Of a stretch of DNA of 6,056 nucleotides, positions 1 through 5,975 are shown one piece after another (positions within the stretch are counted from its first letter, which is position 1; every line of letters begins with the position of its first letter). Where the stretch lies: the NCBI GenBank assembly GCA_041584055.1, contig JBFHER010000243.1, positions 1 to 6,056 of the forward strand, given 5' to 3'. This DNA comes from JBFHER01 sp041584055 (GTDB taxonomy: Bacteria; Bacteroidota; Bacteroidia; Bacteroidales; UBA5342). Below the pieces are notes generated by a model. The model was not told the origin of the DNA, ran no database searches, and saw only the letters and a program-made list of their open reading frames with translations. Position numbers and translations under genes: made by a program.

Positions 1-307
1 AAAGAAAGACAAAACCAATGAAAATGAGTGATGTTGCTCCAATTGATATTAAGGAAGTGCTGTAAACAACATCAGGATTTTTATCCTTCATATTGGAAAA
101 ACGGAAAAACCCTGTTTCCATGCCATAGGTTAATATTACCAACAACAGAGCAGTCCATGCGTATAAATTTATGACGATTCCATAATCGGCCTGACTCTGA
201 AGTTGATGCGTGTATAAGGGCACCAAAAACCAATTAAGAATTCTGCTTAAAATGGTTGTTCCACCATATATGACCGTATCTTTTGCAAGTTGTTTTAGTT
301 GAGCCAA
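1..307 (-). CDS. Polysaccharide/oligosaccharide flippase (Wzx/MATE-like), N-terminal part
   Basis: Only the first 102 codons are in the window; the gene runs off the left edge. Family members usually have 450-500 residues and 12-14 membrane helices, and move lipid-linked sugar intermediates across the inner membrane for surface polysaccharide assembly. The visible protein has the typical start of this family: a short amphipathic lead (LAQLKQLAKDT), a first hydrophobic stretch at about residues 12-33 containing SRILNWFLVPLYT, a second at about 42-63 (YGIVINLYAW onward), the family-like METGFFRF at 63-70, and a third starting near 83. The start chosen is TTG at 307-305. No ATG lies in this frame before the upstream stop at 340-338, and this start matches where the family begins. 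It lies 7 bases after the ruvB stop, so translational coupling with ruvB is likely. The family is clear from the sequence; the sugar carried cannot be inferred. Confidence 0.85.
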   Translation of the reverse strand, partial: MAQLKQLAKDTVIYGGTTILSRILNWFLVPLYTHQLQSQADYGIVINLYAWTALLLVILTYGMETGFFRFSNMKDKNPDVVYSTSLISIGATSLIFIGFVFL

Positions 308-314
308 GGTCTGT

Positions 315-1337
315 TTAAAATAAAAGTGATTGATTATCTACGCGAAAATCTCTGCCAAGATGTCGATATGCCTGTTCGGTAACTTCTCTTCCCCTTGGGG
401 TACGTTTTATAAATCCTTCTTTTATAAGAAAAGGCTCGTACACTTCTTCAATGGTGCCACCATCTTCCCCAACAGCGGTTGCTATTGTTGTCAAACCAAC
501 AGGTCCGCCTTTAAACTTATCGATGATAGTCGTTAATATCTTATTATCCATTTCATCCAAACCATGCGCATCAATATTTAATGCATCCAGTGCATATTTT
601 GTAATTTCAATGTTAATATTTCCATCTCCTTTTACCTGCGCAAAATCCCGTACACGCCGTAACAATGAATTTACAATCCTGGGTGTACCCCGACTTCGAA
701 AAGCGATTTCAAGAGCTGCATCATCTTCAATAGACACATCCAGAATACCAGCAGACCGTTTTACTATTTTTGTAAGAATCGTTACATCGTAATATTCAAG
801 ATGGCAGTTAATTCCAAATCGTGCACGCAGCGGACTTGTTAATAAACCTGATCTGGTGGTAGCACCAATCAATGTAAACGGATTTAAATCAATCTGTATT
901 GATCTTGCTGATGGTCCTTTATCAATCATGATATCGATGCGATAATCCTCCATAGCTGAATAGAGGTATTCTTCAACCACCGGACTTAAACGATGGATTT
1001 CATCAATAAACAAAACATCATTTTCTTCCAGATTCGTGAGTATGCCTGCTAAATCTCCAGGTTTATCCAGTACCGGACCCGAGGTTAATTTTAAACCTAC
1101 CCCAAGCTCATTGGCAAGAATATTAGACAAGGTTGTTTTTCCCAATCCCGGTGGTCCATGTAATAAAACATGATCAAGTGCTTCAAGCCTCTGTTTCGCA
1201 GCAGTCACGAATATTTCAAGGTTATCGATAATTTTCTGTTGACCACTAAAGTCACTGAAAGACAGTGGTCTCAGACGATTGTCAACATCCATTTCCCGAT
1301 TTGCACCGTCACTATTTCTTATATCAAAATCATCCAT
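315..1337 (-). CDS. ruvB: Holliday junction branch migration ATP-dependent DNA helicase RuvB
   Basis: This is the motor of the RuvABC resolvasome: hexameric rings driven by ATP pull DNA through a RuvA-bound Holliday junction during recombination and fork repair, in the cytoplasm. At 340 residues it is full length. Visible motifs are Walker A GPPGLGKT (61-68), Walker B LFIDEIH (109-115), the RuvA-contacting hairpin region MEDYRIDIMIDKGPSARS (129-146), sensor 1 GATTR (158-162), the arginine finger in PLRARFG (Arg171 by alignment with E. coli Arg174), the sensor 2 region RGTPR (216-220), and a C-terminal winged-helix DNA-binding domain from about 262 containing GGPVGLTTIA and the closing FIKRTPRGR. 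The start MDDFDIRN fits relatives; a second Met at residue 16 would trim only a poorly conserved lead. It sits downstream of nadA and directly upstream of the flippase. RuvA and RuvC are not in the window, as is common outside Proteobacteria. No defect is visible. Confidence 0.98.
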   Translation of the reverse strand: MDDFDIRNSDGANREMDVDNRLRPLSFSDFSGQQKIIDNLEIFVTAAKQRLEALDHVLLHGPPGLGKTTLSNILANELGVGLKLTSGPVLDKPGDLAGILTNLEENDVLFIDEIHRLSPVVEEYLYSAMEDYRIDIMIDKGPSARSIQIDLNPFTLIGATTRSGLLTSPLRARFGINCHLEYYDVTILTKIVKRSAGILDVSIEDDAALEIAFRSRGTPRIVNSLLRRVRDFAQVKGDGNINIEITKYALDALNIDAHGLDEMDNKILTTIIDKFKGGPVGLTTIATAVGEDGGTIEEVYEPFLIKEGFIKRTPRGREVTEQAYRHLGRDFRVDNQSLLF

Positions 1338-1451
1338 TGAGAACTGCTAAGCACTTTTTGAAAAACAAGTTGCAAGATACTAGTTTAAGGCAATAAAATA
1401 TTGTCTTTATAACAACTTTTAATAAGTTGAAAAAGCTGTTGATAAGTGTAT
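1338..1451 (-). other. nadA-ruvB intergenic gap with a small AT-rich inverted repeat
   Basis: This 114-bp gap separates the nadA stop from the ruvB start. At 1413-1429 lies a perfect 6-bp inverted repeat, CAACTT/AAGTTG, with a 5-base loop, 23 bases past the nadA stop. On the minus strand it is not followed by a good U-tract, so it is at best a weak terminator or attenuator. I see no clean Bacteroidota promoter (TTTG then TAnnTTTG about 20 bases later) for ruvB here. A TATCTTGC word on the minus strand near 1373-1380 is the closest and lacks a matching upstream element. Whether nadA and ruvB share a transcript is therefore open. Confidence 0.35.
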
Positions 1452-2387
1452 TTATAATCCCAACTTCTCAGAGATCTTCAGCATTTCCAAAATTGATGCT
1501 TCCGCTTTTTTACGCAACTTTTCATCAAGATGAATCTGGGGAGATTCATTTTTAAGGCAATCATGCAATTTTTGCAGTGTGTTTAGTCGCATAAAGTTGC
1601 ACTCGTTACAAGCACAGGTTGAATCGTTGGGGGGGGCAGGAATAAATATTTTATCAGGATTGTGTCGTTTCATTTCGTGCAGTATACCACTCTCCGTTGC
1701 AACAATGAATTTTTTCTTTTCGGATTGTGTTGCATATTTTAAAATAGATGCTGTAGATCCAATGTGATCAGCCACCAGCAATACAACCTTTTTGCATTCA
1801 GGATGTGCCAGTATTTCAGCATCAGGATTTTCTTTTTTCAGATCAAGCATCTTTTCTAAAGAAAACTGTTCATGCACATGGCAGGCACCATCCCATAACA
1901 ACATATCCCTTCCTGTAACACTATTGATATAATTGCCAAGATTTCGATCCGGTCCAAAAATAAGCTTCTGTTCCTTCGGAAAGCTCTCCACTATTTGTTT
2001 GGCATTGGTTGAGGTAACCACCACATCCGTCAAGGCTTTTATTTCAGCTGTTGTATTTACATAAGAGATTACTTTGTGATCAGGATGTTGTTTTACAAAT
2101 GCCTCAAAAGCTTCCGGCTCACAGGATTCAGCCAAAGAGCAGCCAGCCTCCAAATCAGGTAACAGTACCATTTTATCAGGAGACAGGATTTTCGCAGTTT
2201 CTGCCATAAAATGGACACCACATAAAACAATCACATCTGCACTGGTTTTTGAAGCCCACTGAGCCAATGCCAAACTATCACCAATGTTATCTGCAATATC
2301 CTGAATTTCATCACGCTGATAAAAATGAGCCATAATCACGGCATTTTTTTGTTTCTTCAGCTTTAATATTTCTTCTCTTAAATCCAT
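1452..2387 (-). CDS. nadA: Quinolinate synthase A (4Fe-4S enzyme)
   Basis: NadA condenses iminoaspartate, made by NadB, with dihydroxyacetone phosphate to give quinolinate, the de novo precursor of NAD; it is a cytoplasmic, oxygen-sensitive [4Fe-4S] enzyme. I place the start at the ATG at 2387-2385 (MDLREEILKLKKQKN), giving 311 residues. The frame also opens at 2414, but the extra nine residues (MFCFGKNNT) have no family counterpart. Numbered from the chosen start, the landmarks are AHFYQ (20-24), GVHFMAETAKIL (57-68), DGACHVHE (166-173), AHPEC (194-198) and the C-terminal CACNECNFMRLNTL (258-271). The three cluster ligands by family comparison are Cys83 (EAGCSLAE), Cys169 (GACHVHE) and Cys263 (NECNFM), all present; their spacing matches characterised NadA proteins. 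Extra cysteines at 258 and 260 resemble the C-terminal CxxC arrangement of E. coli NadA, though here the pattern is CxCxxC. NadB and NadC are not in the window. An 8-G run at 1629-1636 lies inside the gene, before these last cysteines in plus-strand order, and the frame is intact. Confidence 0.97.
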   Translation of the reverse strand: MDLREEILKLKKQKNAVIMAHFYQRDEIQDIADNIGDSLALAQWASKTSADVIVLCGVHFMAETAKILSPDKMVLLPDLEAGCSLAESCEPEAFEAFVKQHPDHKVISYVNTTAEIKALTDVVVTSTNAKQIVESFPKEQKLIFGPDRNLGNYINSVTGRDMLLWDGACHVHEQFSLEKMLDLKKENPDAEILAHPECKKVVLLVADHIGSTASILKYATQSEKKKFIVATESGILHEMKRHNPDKIFIPAPPNDSTCACNECNFMRLNTLQKLHDCLKNESPQIHLDEKLRKKAEASILEMLKISEKLGL

Positions 2388-2556
2388 TGTGTTGTTTTTT
2401 CCGAAACAGAACATTTAGTTATTGAACAATACATATTATTAATTAATTTAAATTTTAAAATAATATGATGATTATAATAGCTTGTTAATAACGTTGAAAA
2501 CTATATTTCAAAAATGTTGCGTATATCGTTATTAAAAAATTAACTATGTCTGTCAA

Positions 2557-2585
2557 CAAACTTATAACAAATATCTATGGCTAAA
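2557..2585 (-). promoter_or_regulatory. Candidate nadA promoter (Bacteroidota-type -7 element)
   Basis: On the minus strand, TAAGTTTG (2564 to 2557) is an exact match to the Bacteroidota -7 consensus TAnnTTTG. The upstream -33 element is poor: a TTTA word (2585 to 2582) sits 17 bases away, where TTTG at 19-21 bases would be expected. If used, it would give nadA a long leader of about 160 nt. A single 8-mer with four or five informative positions can occur by chance in such AT-rich DNA. Confidence 0.3.
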
Positions 2586-2815
2586 CGTTCTTAAAATCAG
2601 CGTAAATAGTATTTTATTAACAATCTGTTTATAGCGTACAAAGTTAAAAATAAATCTATGTTGTAGTGACAAATATGTGTTGAAAAGGATATGATAAATA
2701 CAACAATAAAAAAAGCTAACTTTCTTTTGAGCCCATTCGTTATTTTTTAATTGAAAAGAAATAGATAACTATCAAGAATATTCTTTAAAATTGTTTGCTG
2801 GTTTTATCAGCCCTT

Positions 2816-2844
2816 ATTAACAATAATCAACATAGATTGTTAAT
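2816..2844. promoter_or_regulatory. Perfect 9-bp inverted repeat upstream of deoC (candidate operator)
   Basis: ATTAACAAT at 2816-2824 and its exact reverse complement ATTGTTAAT at 2836-2844 flank an 11-base spacer, ending 49 bases before the deoC start. Position and symmetry suit a dimeric repressor or activator site controlling deoC. It could equally be a hairpin in a deoC leader. No U-tract follows, so it is not a terminator. The regulator is not identifiable from the window. Confidence 0.4.
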
Positions 2845-2893
2845 GAAGATAAAAACATTTGAAATGTATTAATAATCAATAAATTATAAAATA

Positions 2894-3802
2894 ATGGATC
2901 AGGAATTAAATGACAAATTGCACAGTGCCATCAATGCTTACGATACTCACTACCTGGATGAAACCGTGGCAGAAGCTGTGAAAGAAATTATAGACAATGA
3001 TTTTGAAAACAATGATACAATTGAAAATCTTAAAACAATTTTTAGTTTAATCGATTTAACATCTTTGAATACGACTGATAATAGCATTAACATCTCAAAG
3101 ATGGTGAATAAAGTGAATCAATTTTGGGAGAATTATCCTGAAATGCCATCAGTTGCTGCTATTTGTGTGTATCCGTCTCTTGTGAGCACTGTAAAAGATA
3201 AGTTACTTCAGCCAAGAATAGACATTGCTTCCGTTTCTGCGGGATTTCCTTCATCACAAACATTTATAGAAGTAAAAATTGCAGAAACAAGTCTGGCAGT
3301 GATGGAAGGTGCAGATGAAATAGATATAGTTATGTCGCTTGGTTCTTACCTGGAAGATGATTATCTAAAGGTCTTTGATGAAATTTCAGAAATAAAATCT
3401 GCATGTGGCAATTCAAAATTAAAAGTAATCCTTGAAACCGGCGCATTGCCTTCGATGAAAGACATTAAGATTGCTTCCATAATTGCCATGGAGGCAGGTG
3501 CTGACTTTATTAAAACATCCACAGGAAAACAAAATCCGTCAGCAACGCCGGAAGCCATTTATGTAATGGCAGAAGCGGTAAAAGAATTTAAAGAGAAATC
3601 TGGTAAAATGGTTGGTTTAAAACCCGCTGGAGGGATCAGTACGCCTGATGAAGCATTGGTTTACTTTTCAATCGTAAAAAGTATTTTGGGAGAAGAATGG
3701 TTATCATCAGAACATTTCAGAATAGGTGCCAGTCGTTTGGCAAATAATCTTCTTTCCGAGATTAGTAAACGAAATGGGGGTGAAGAAGTGAGCTATTTTT
3801 AA
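2894..3802 (+). CDS. deoC: Deoxyribose-phosphate aldolase (class I)
   Basis: DeoC cleaves 2-deoxy-D-ribose 5-phosphate to acetaldehyde and glyceraldehyde 3-phosphate, feeding carbon from deoxynucleosides into central metabolism; it is a cytoplasmic Schiff-base aldolase. The 302-residue protein has all key parts of the TIM barrel: the IDLTSLN strand (53-59), AAICVYP (88-94, equivalent to the E. coli Cys47 region), SAGFPSS (115-121), EIDIVMSLG (142-150) with Asp144 of the proton relay, KVILETG (177-183), FIKTSTGK (205-212) with the Schiff-base Lys207, GLKPAGGI (241-248) with the second catalytic Lys243, and the phosphate-binding FRIGAS near 275-280. It is longer than the about 250-residue E. 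coli enzyme, mainly through a roughly 50-residue N-terminal helical extension, as in many Bacteroidota relatives. The ATG at 2894 has no Shine-Dalgarno, which is normal for the phylum. No other deo gene is adjacent, so it appears to be a stand-alone unit facing away from nadA. Confidence 0.97.
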   Translation: MDQELNDKLHSAINAYDTHYLDETVAEAVKEIIDNDFENNDTIENLKTIFSLIDLTSLNTTDNSINISKMVNKVNQFWENYPEMPSVAAICVYPSLVSTVKDKLLQPRIDIASVSAGFPSSQTFIEVKIAETSLAVMEGADEIDIVMSLGSYLEDDYLKVFDEISEIKSACGNSKLKVILETGALPSMKDIKIASIIAMEAGADFIKTSTGKQNPSATPEAIYVMAEAVKEFKEKSGKMVGLKPAGGISTPDEALVYFSIVKSILGEEWLSSEHFRIGASRLANNLLSEISKRNGGEEVSYF

Positions 3803-3808
3803 TGATAG

Positions 3809-3844
3809 TTTCCTCTCCAAAACAAATTTCTCACCTTTCTCGCA
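3809..3844 (+). repeat. Truncated third copy of the palindromic repeat
   Basis: The sequence from tttcctctcc through aaatttctcacctttctc closely parallels the stretch of the first full copy at about 3869-3903 (tttcctcccc, then the A-run, then aatttctcccctctcc), with a few substitutions and a 2-base gap. It lacks the GC-rich hairpin centre. It begins 7 bases after the deoC stop, so it lies in the deoC 3' end. Confidence 0.55.
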
Positions 3845-3853
3845 ATTTGCTTC

Positions 3854-3985
3854 GTGACAAAGAGGAGAATTTCCTCCCCAAAAAACGAATTTCTCCCCTC
3901 TCCACCGCGCCTATTTAGGCGTGGAAGGAGTGGTGCCATGGGTGAGACCGCACATGATTAGAATTAAATCACTGATTAAAATAAT
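3854..3985 (+). repeat. Palindromic intergenic repeat, copy 1
   Basis: This copy aligns without gaps to 4091-4222 at a constant offset of 237 bases, with about 22 differences in 132 positions by my hand count. Its core is an inverted repeat, CCCCTCTCC (3895-3903), CGCGCC (3906-3911), loop TATTTA, GGCGTG (3918-3923), then a diverged right arm (3927-3935) with two mismatches. The hairpin is therefore decayed compared with copy 2. Both copies end in an AT-rich tail containing attaaatcac.gatta. It carries no gene and no transposase. Confidence 0.85.
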
Positions 3986-4090
3986 TCAACACAACTATCA
4001 CCAGTCGATAACTACTATATTATGGTTGTACTGGAAGATATATTCTTTATAGGAGAACAGTGCCTCGCTCCCTAACTCCCGATATGTATG

Positions 4091-4222
4091 GTGACAAAAA
4101 GGAGAATTTCCTCCCCTCAAAACGAATTCCACCCCTCTCCACCGCGCCGATTTAGGCGCGAAAGGAGAGGGGCCGGGGGTGAGGCTACACACGGATATAA
4201 TTAAATCACGGATTAATAAAAT
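4091..4222 (+). repeat. Palindromic intergenic repeat, copy 2 (intact hairpin)
   Basis: This is the better preserved copy. At its centre, CCCCTCTCC (4132-4140) pairs perfectly with GGAGAGGGG (4164-4172), and CGCGCC (4143-4148) pairs perfectly with GGCGCG (4155-4160) around the loop GATTTA, leaving small internal bulges (AC and AAA). It stands out as GC-rich in AT-rich surroundings. Read on the minus strand, it gives the peptide LTPGPSPFAPKSARWRG, which I recognise as resembling a recurrent artefact of non-coding repeats in Bacteroidota genomes. That makes this a dispersed REP/MITE-like element rather than a gene. No transposase is visible, so mobilisation, if any, would be in trans. Confidence 0.85.
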
Positions 4223-4287
4223 TTTTAAAAGTATTTTTAACTTTATTGGTGAAGAATTGTTAAAGATAATGAACAATTACTTTTATT

Positions 4288-5919
4288 ATGAGGATTTTTT
4301 ACGCGTTTATATTCGTGTGTATCGCTATTTCTATTCATGCTCAGGATTGGAAAACCTATCCATACAGTCCTGAGGGGAGCATATTGACCTTTCCAAATGA
4401 TGAAGGTCGTCATGCGTCTGAACCAGTTGAATGGTGGTATGTAATCGGACATGTTGTTGGTGAAGAAACAGGAACGAATTATAGTTTTATGTTAACTTAT
4501 TTTTATGCTGATCAGCCTCCTTACAATGGTTTTAGAATATTAAATCTAAGCAATGATGATACAGGAGAATTTTACGATGAAACCCAACCGCTTGTTTATG
4601 ACATCCTATCTGAAGATAGTTTGAACATCAAAGCTAAAATCGGATTCAATCCATTTTTCCCAACCGGCATTGAATCATGGAAAAACAAAGTCGATGAAAA
4701 AGGTAGGGCGATTCCGTTTGAATACAGCATTGAAGCAAAAGCTGCAAACGGCGCTTTAAACATTGAGCTCGTAAGTACCAAACGACCGCTTATTCTTGGA
4801 GGAGATGGAAAGTTTGATCAGGGATTAACCAATTATACGTATTACTATTCTCAAACGGGAAATACCATTGAAGGAGCTTTAACATTTAAGGGGTTGACTG
4901 AGAATGTGACAGGGACTGGCTGGATCGATCGGCAATATGGCACCTTTAATCCATACAGCGGTGAAAAGTATGAATGGTTTTGTTTGCAGCTTGATAATGG
5001 AATGGACATTAATGTATGGAGTTTATTTACGTTCGATAATAAACTTCCGGATAATGATAAATACAAACATATTTCTGTTTATGTGGATGACGACAGCTCT
5101 TACACCACCACAGATTTTGAGCTGGAACGATTGGCATATGCATTTACCGATGATATGATGAAATGTTATTCACAAAAATGGCGATTAACATCGCCACACA
5201 ACGACATTGATCTGACTTTTGATGCCTTACATTCAGGGACTGAAGTTAATATCACAGCAATTAATATGCGTTTTTATGAAGGTGCTTCAACGGTGCAGGG
5301 AAAAGTGAACGGAATAAACGTAAATGGGCAGGGTTTTGCTGAATTATTGCATGCTTATGAACATCCTGTGATAGAAATATATGAAGCTGAAAATCCTTCT
5401 GTAGATAGGGTTCATCCCATTCGTTGGAGCGTTGAAAACAAAGATGATGGCAGACCCTTATTCTTTGATTTATCTTACGCTGCAGATTATCATTCTGTTT
5501 TTCAAACCATTGCCACAGGTTTAATGGATACCTTTTATGTATGGAGTGACCTTGATGTTCCAAATGGTCAAAACTGTAAATTAAAAGTATTTGCTTATTC
5601 AATCGATACCACGCTCCATTCTGAAACCATAAGCGACAAGGATTTTGTAGTGGATGTAGCAACATCTGTGCAGAACAATATGAGAACAGATGTAAGGTGT
5701 TTTCCAAACCCAGCAAAAGATGTGTTGTATGTTTCTTCATCAACGCATAAAATCCAATCCTATTCTGTGTTTGATATGGGAGGAAGAAAGATTTTAAAAG
5801 AGATTATTGAACCCGTAAACGGATTTAATATTAAAACTGATGCTCTTAGACCGGGTATTTATGTTATTAAGGTGAATACCTTAAGTGGAAATAATGTTGT
5901 GAGGTTTGTAAAGAATTAA
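4288..5919 (+). CDS. Exported CrtC/AttH-like protein with Ig-like domain and T9SS sorting domain
   Basis: The 543-residue protein starts with a signal peptide (hydrophobic core about 3-17, likely cleaved after SIHA, before Gln19). Residues about 34-358 resemble the CrtC/AttH family (hydroxyneurosporene synthase-like, also annotated as 'predicted secreted hydrolase'), built of two lipocalin-type halves. Diagnostic features are FPNDEGRHASEPVEWWYVIG (35-54), LTYFYAD, GTGWIDRQYG (209-218), EWFCLQLDNGMDINVW (229-244) and the closing VNGINVNGQGFAELL (340-354). Residues about 374-456 look like an FN3/Ig-like module (HPIRWSVENKDDGRPLFF, then SYAADYHSVFQTIATGL). Residues 471-543 are a type A T9SS C-terminal domain (CFPNPAKDVLYV, SVFDMGGRKI, ALRPGIYVIKV, final VVRFVKN). 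The protein should cross the outer membrane through the Por system and be surface-attached or released. CrtC proper hydrates carotenoids, but an exported homologue need not, and the substrate is unknown. The family call is firm, the activity is not. Confidence 0.88.
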   Translation: MRIFYAFIFVCIAISIHAQDWKTYPYSPEGSILTFPNDEGRHASEPVEWWYVIGHVVGEETGTNYSFMLTYFYADQPPYNGFRILNLSNDDTGEFYDETQPLVYDILSEDSLNIKAKIGFNPFFPTGIESWKNKVDEKGRAIPFEYSIEAKAANGALNIELVSTKRPLILGGDGKFDQGLTNYTYYYSQTGNTIEGALTFKGLTENVTGTGWIDRQYGTFNPYSGEKYEWFCLQLDNGMDINVWSLFTFDNKLPDNDKYKHISVYVDDDSSYTTTDFELERLAYAFTDDMMKCYSQKWRLTSPHNDIDLTFDALHSGTEVNITAINMRFYEGASTVQGKVNGINVNGQGFAELLHAYEHPVIEIYEAENPSVDRVHPIRWSVENKDDGRPLFFDLSYAADYHSVFQTIATGLMDTFYVWSDLDVPNGQNCKLKVFAYSIDTTLHSETISDKDFVVDVATSVQNNMRTDVRCFPNPAKDVLYVSSSTHKIQSYSVFDMGGRKILKEIIEPVNGFNIKTDALRPGIYVIKVNTLSGNNVVRFVKN

Positions 5920-5950
5920 TTTTCATACGCGGGACCTTAGCCTCACAAAA

Positions 5951-5975
5951 AAAAGCGGAACTTATTTCCGCTTTT
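5951..5975. terminator. Bidirectional intrinsic terminator between convergent genes
   Basis: A perfect 10-bp stem, AAAAGCGGAA (5951-5960) against TTCCGCTTTT (5966-5975), encloses the 5-base loop CTTAT. On the plus strand it is followed by TTTTCTTCT, counting the stem's own T's, and begins 31 bases after the exported protein's stop. On the minus strand the hairpin is followed by an unbroken run of eight T's, making it the stronger terminator for the convergent gene. That gene's stop codon lies in the loop. Confidence 0.9.

Larger units (their letters stand above)
2388..2893. promoter_or_regulatory. Divergent AT-rich control region between nadA and deoC
   Basis: About 500 bp without a believable gene separate the two divergently transcribed starts. 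It is visibly more AT-rich than the flanking genes. It should carry the leftward nadA and rightward deoC promoters and any operators. The longest reading frame starting with ATG that I noticed encodes only 19 residues (2691-2750) and is not supported. I see no tRNA-like or recognised riboswitch structure. For deoC I found no convincing TTTG/TAnnTTTG pair. Repeated TTATTAACAA-like words and one inverted repeat are listed separately. Confidence 0.6.
3803..4287. other. Non-coding interval carrying a palindromic repeat cluster
   Basis: This 485-bp stretch between deoC and the exported protein holds no credible gene. It is dominated by two diverged copies of one repeat (3854-3985 and 4091-4222) and a truncated third copy right behind deoC. 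The 105 bp between the two full copies (3986-4090) shows nothing recognisable. The last about 65 bp before the next gene are AT-rich and presumably hold its promoter. A TAACTTTA word at 4238-4245 is one base off the -7 consensus but has no matching -33 element. A 7-bp inverted repeat AATTGTT/AACAATT (4255-4261 and 4272-4278) ends ten bases before the start codon. Confidence 0.75.

Noticed and set aside
451..792. A 113-codon plus-strand open frame opposite ruvB
   Set aside because: It is antisense to the conserved RuvB coding sequence, and its peptide shows no domain.
1413..1429. Rho-independent terminator after nadA
   Set aside because: The stem is only 6 bp and mostly AT, with no proper U-tract on the minus strand; kept only as a weak element in the gap description.
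2388..2414. Upstream ATG extension of nadA adding MFCFGKNNT
   Set aside because: The added residues do not match the family start; the internal ATG gives a 311-residue protein whose cysteine numbering fits characterised NadA.
2691..2750. A 19-codon plus-strand frame in the nadA-deoC gap
   Set aside because: It is too short, with no start signal and no conservation evidence; expected by chance in this DNA.
3854..4222. Possible CRISPR array or tandem repeat
   Set aside because: There are only two full copies of about 132 bp with a 105-bp spacer and many differences, and no short exact repeat-spacer periodicity.
3998..4276. A 92-codon minus-strand open frame across repeat copy 2
   Set aside because: It is the translation of the palindromic repeat and AT-rich flanks, begins inside the likely promoter of the next gene, and resembles a known type of repeat artefact.
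5261..5743. A 160-codon minus-strand open frame inside the exported-protein gene
   Set aside because: It lies fully opposite a well-supported gene with recognisable domains, and its sequence is His/Gln/Leu-rich antisense translation with no family resemblance.
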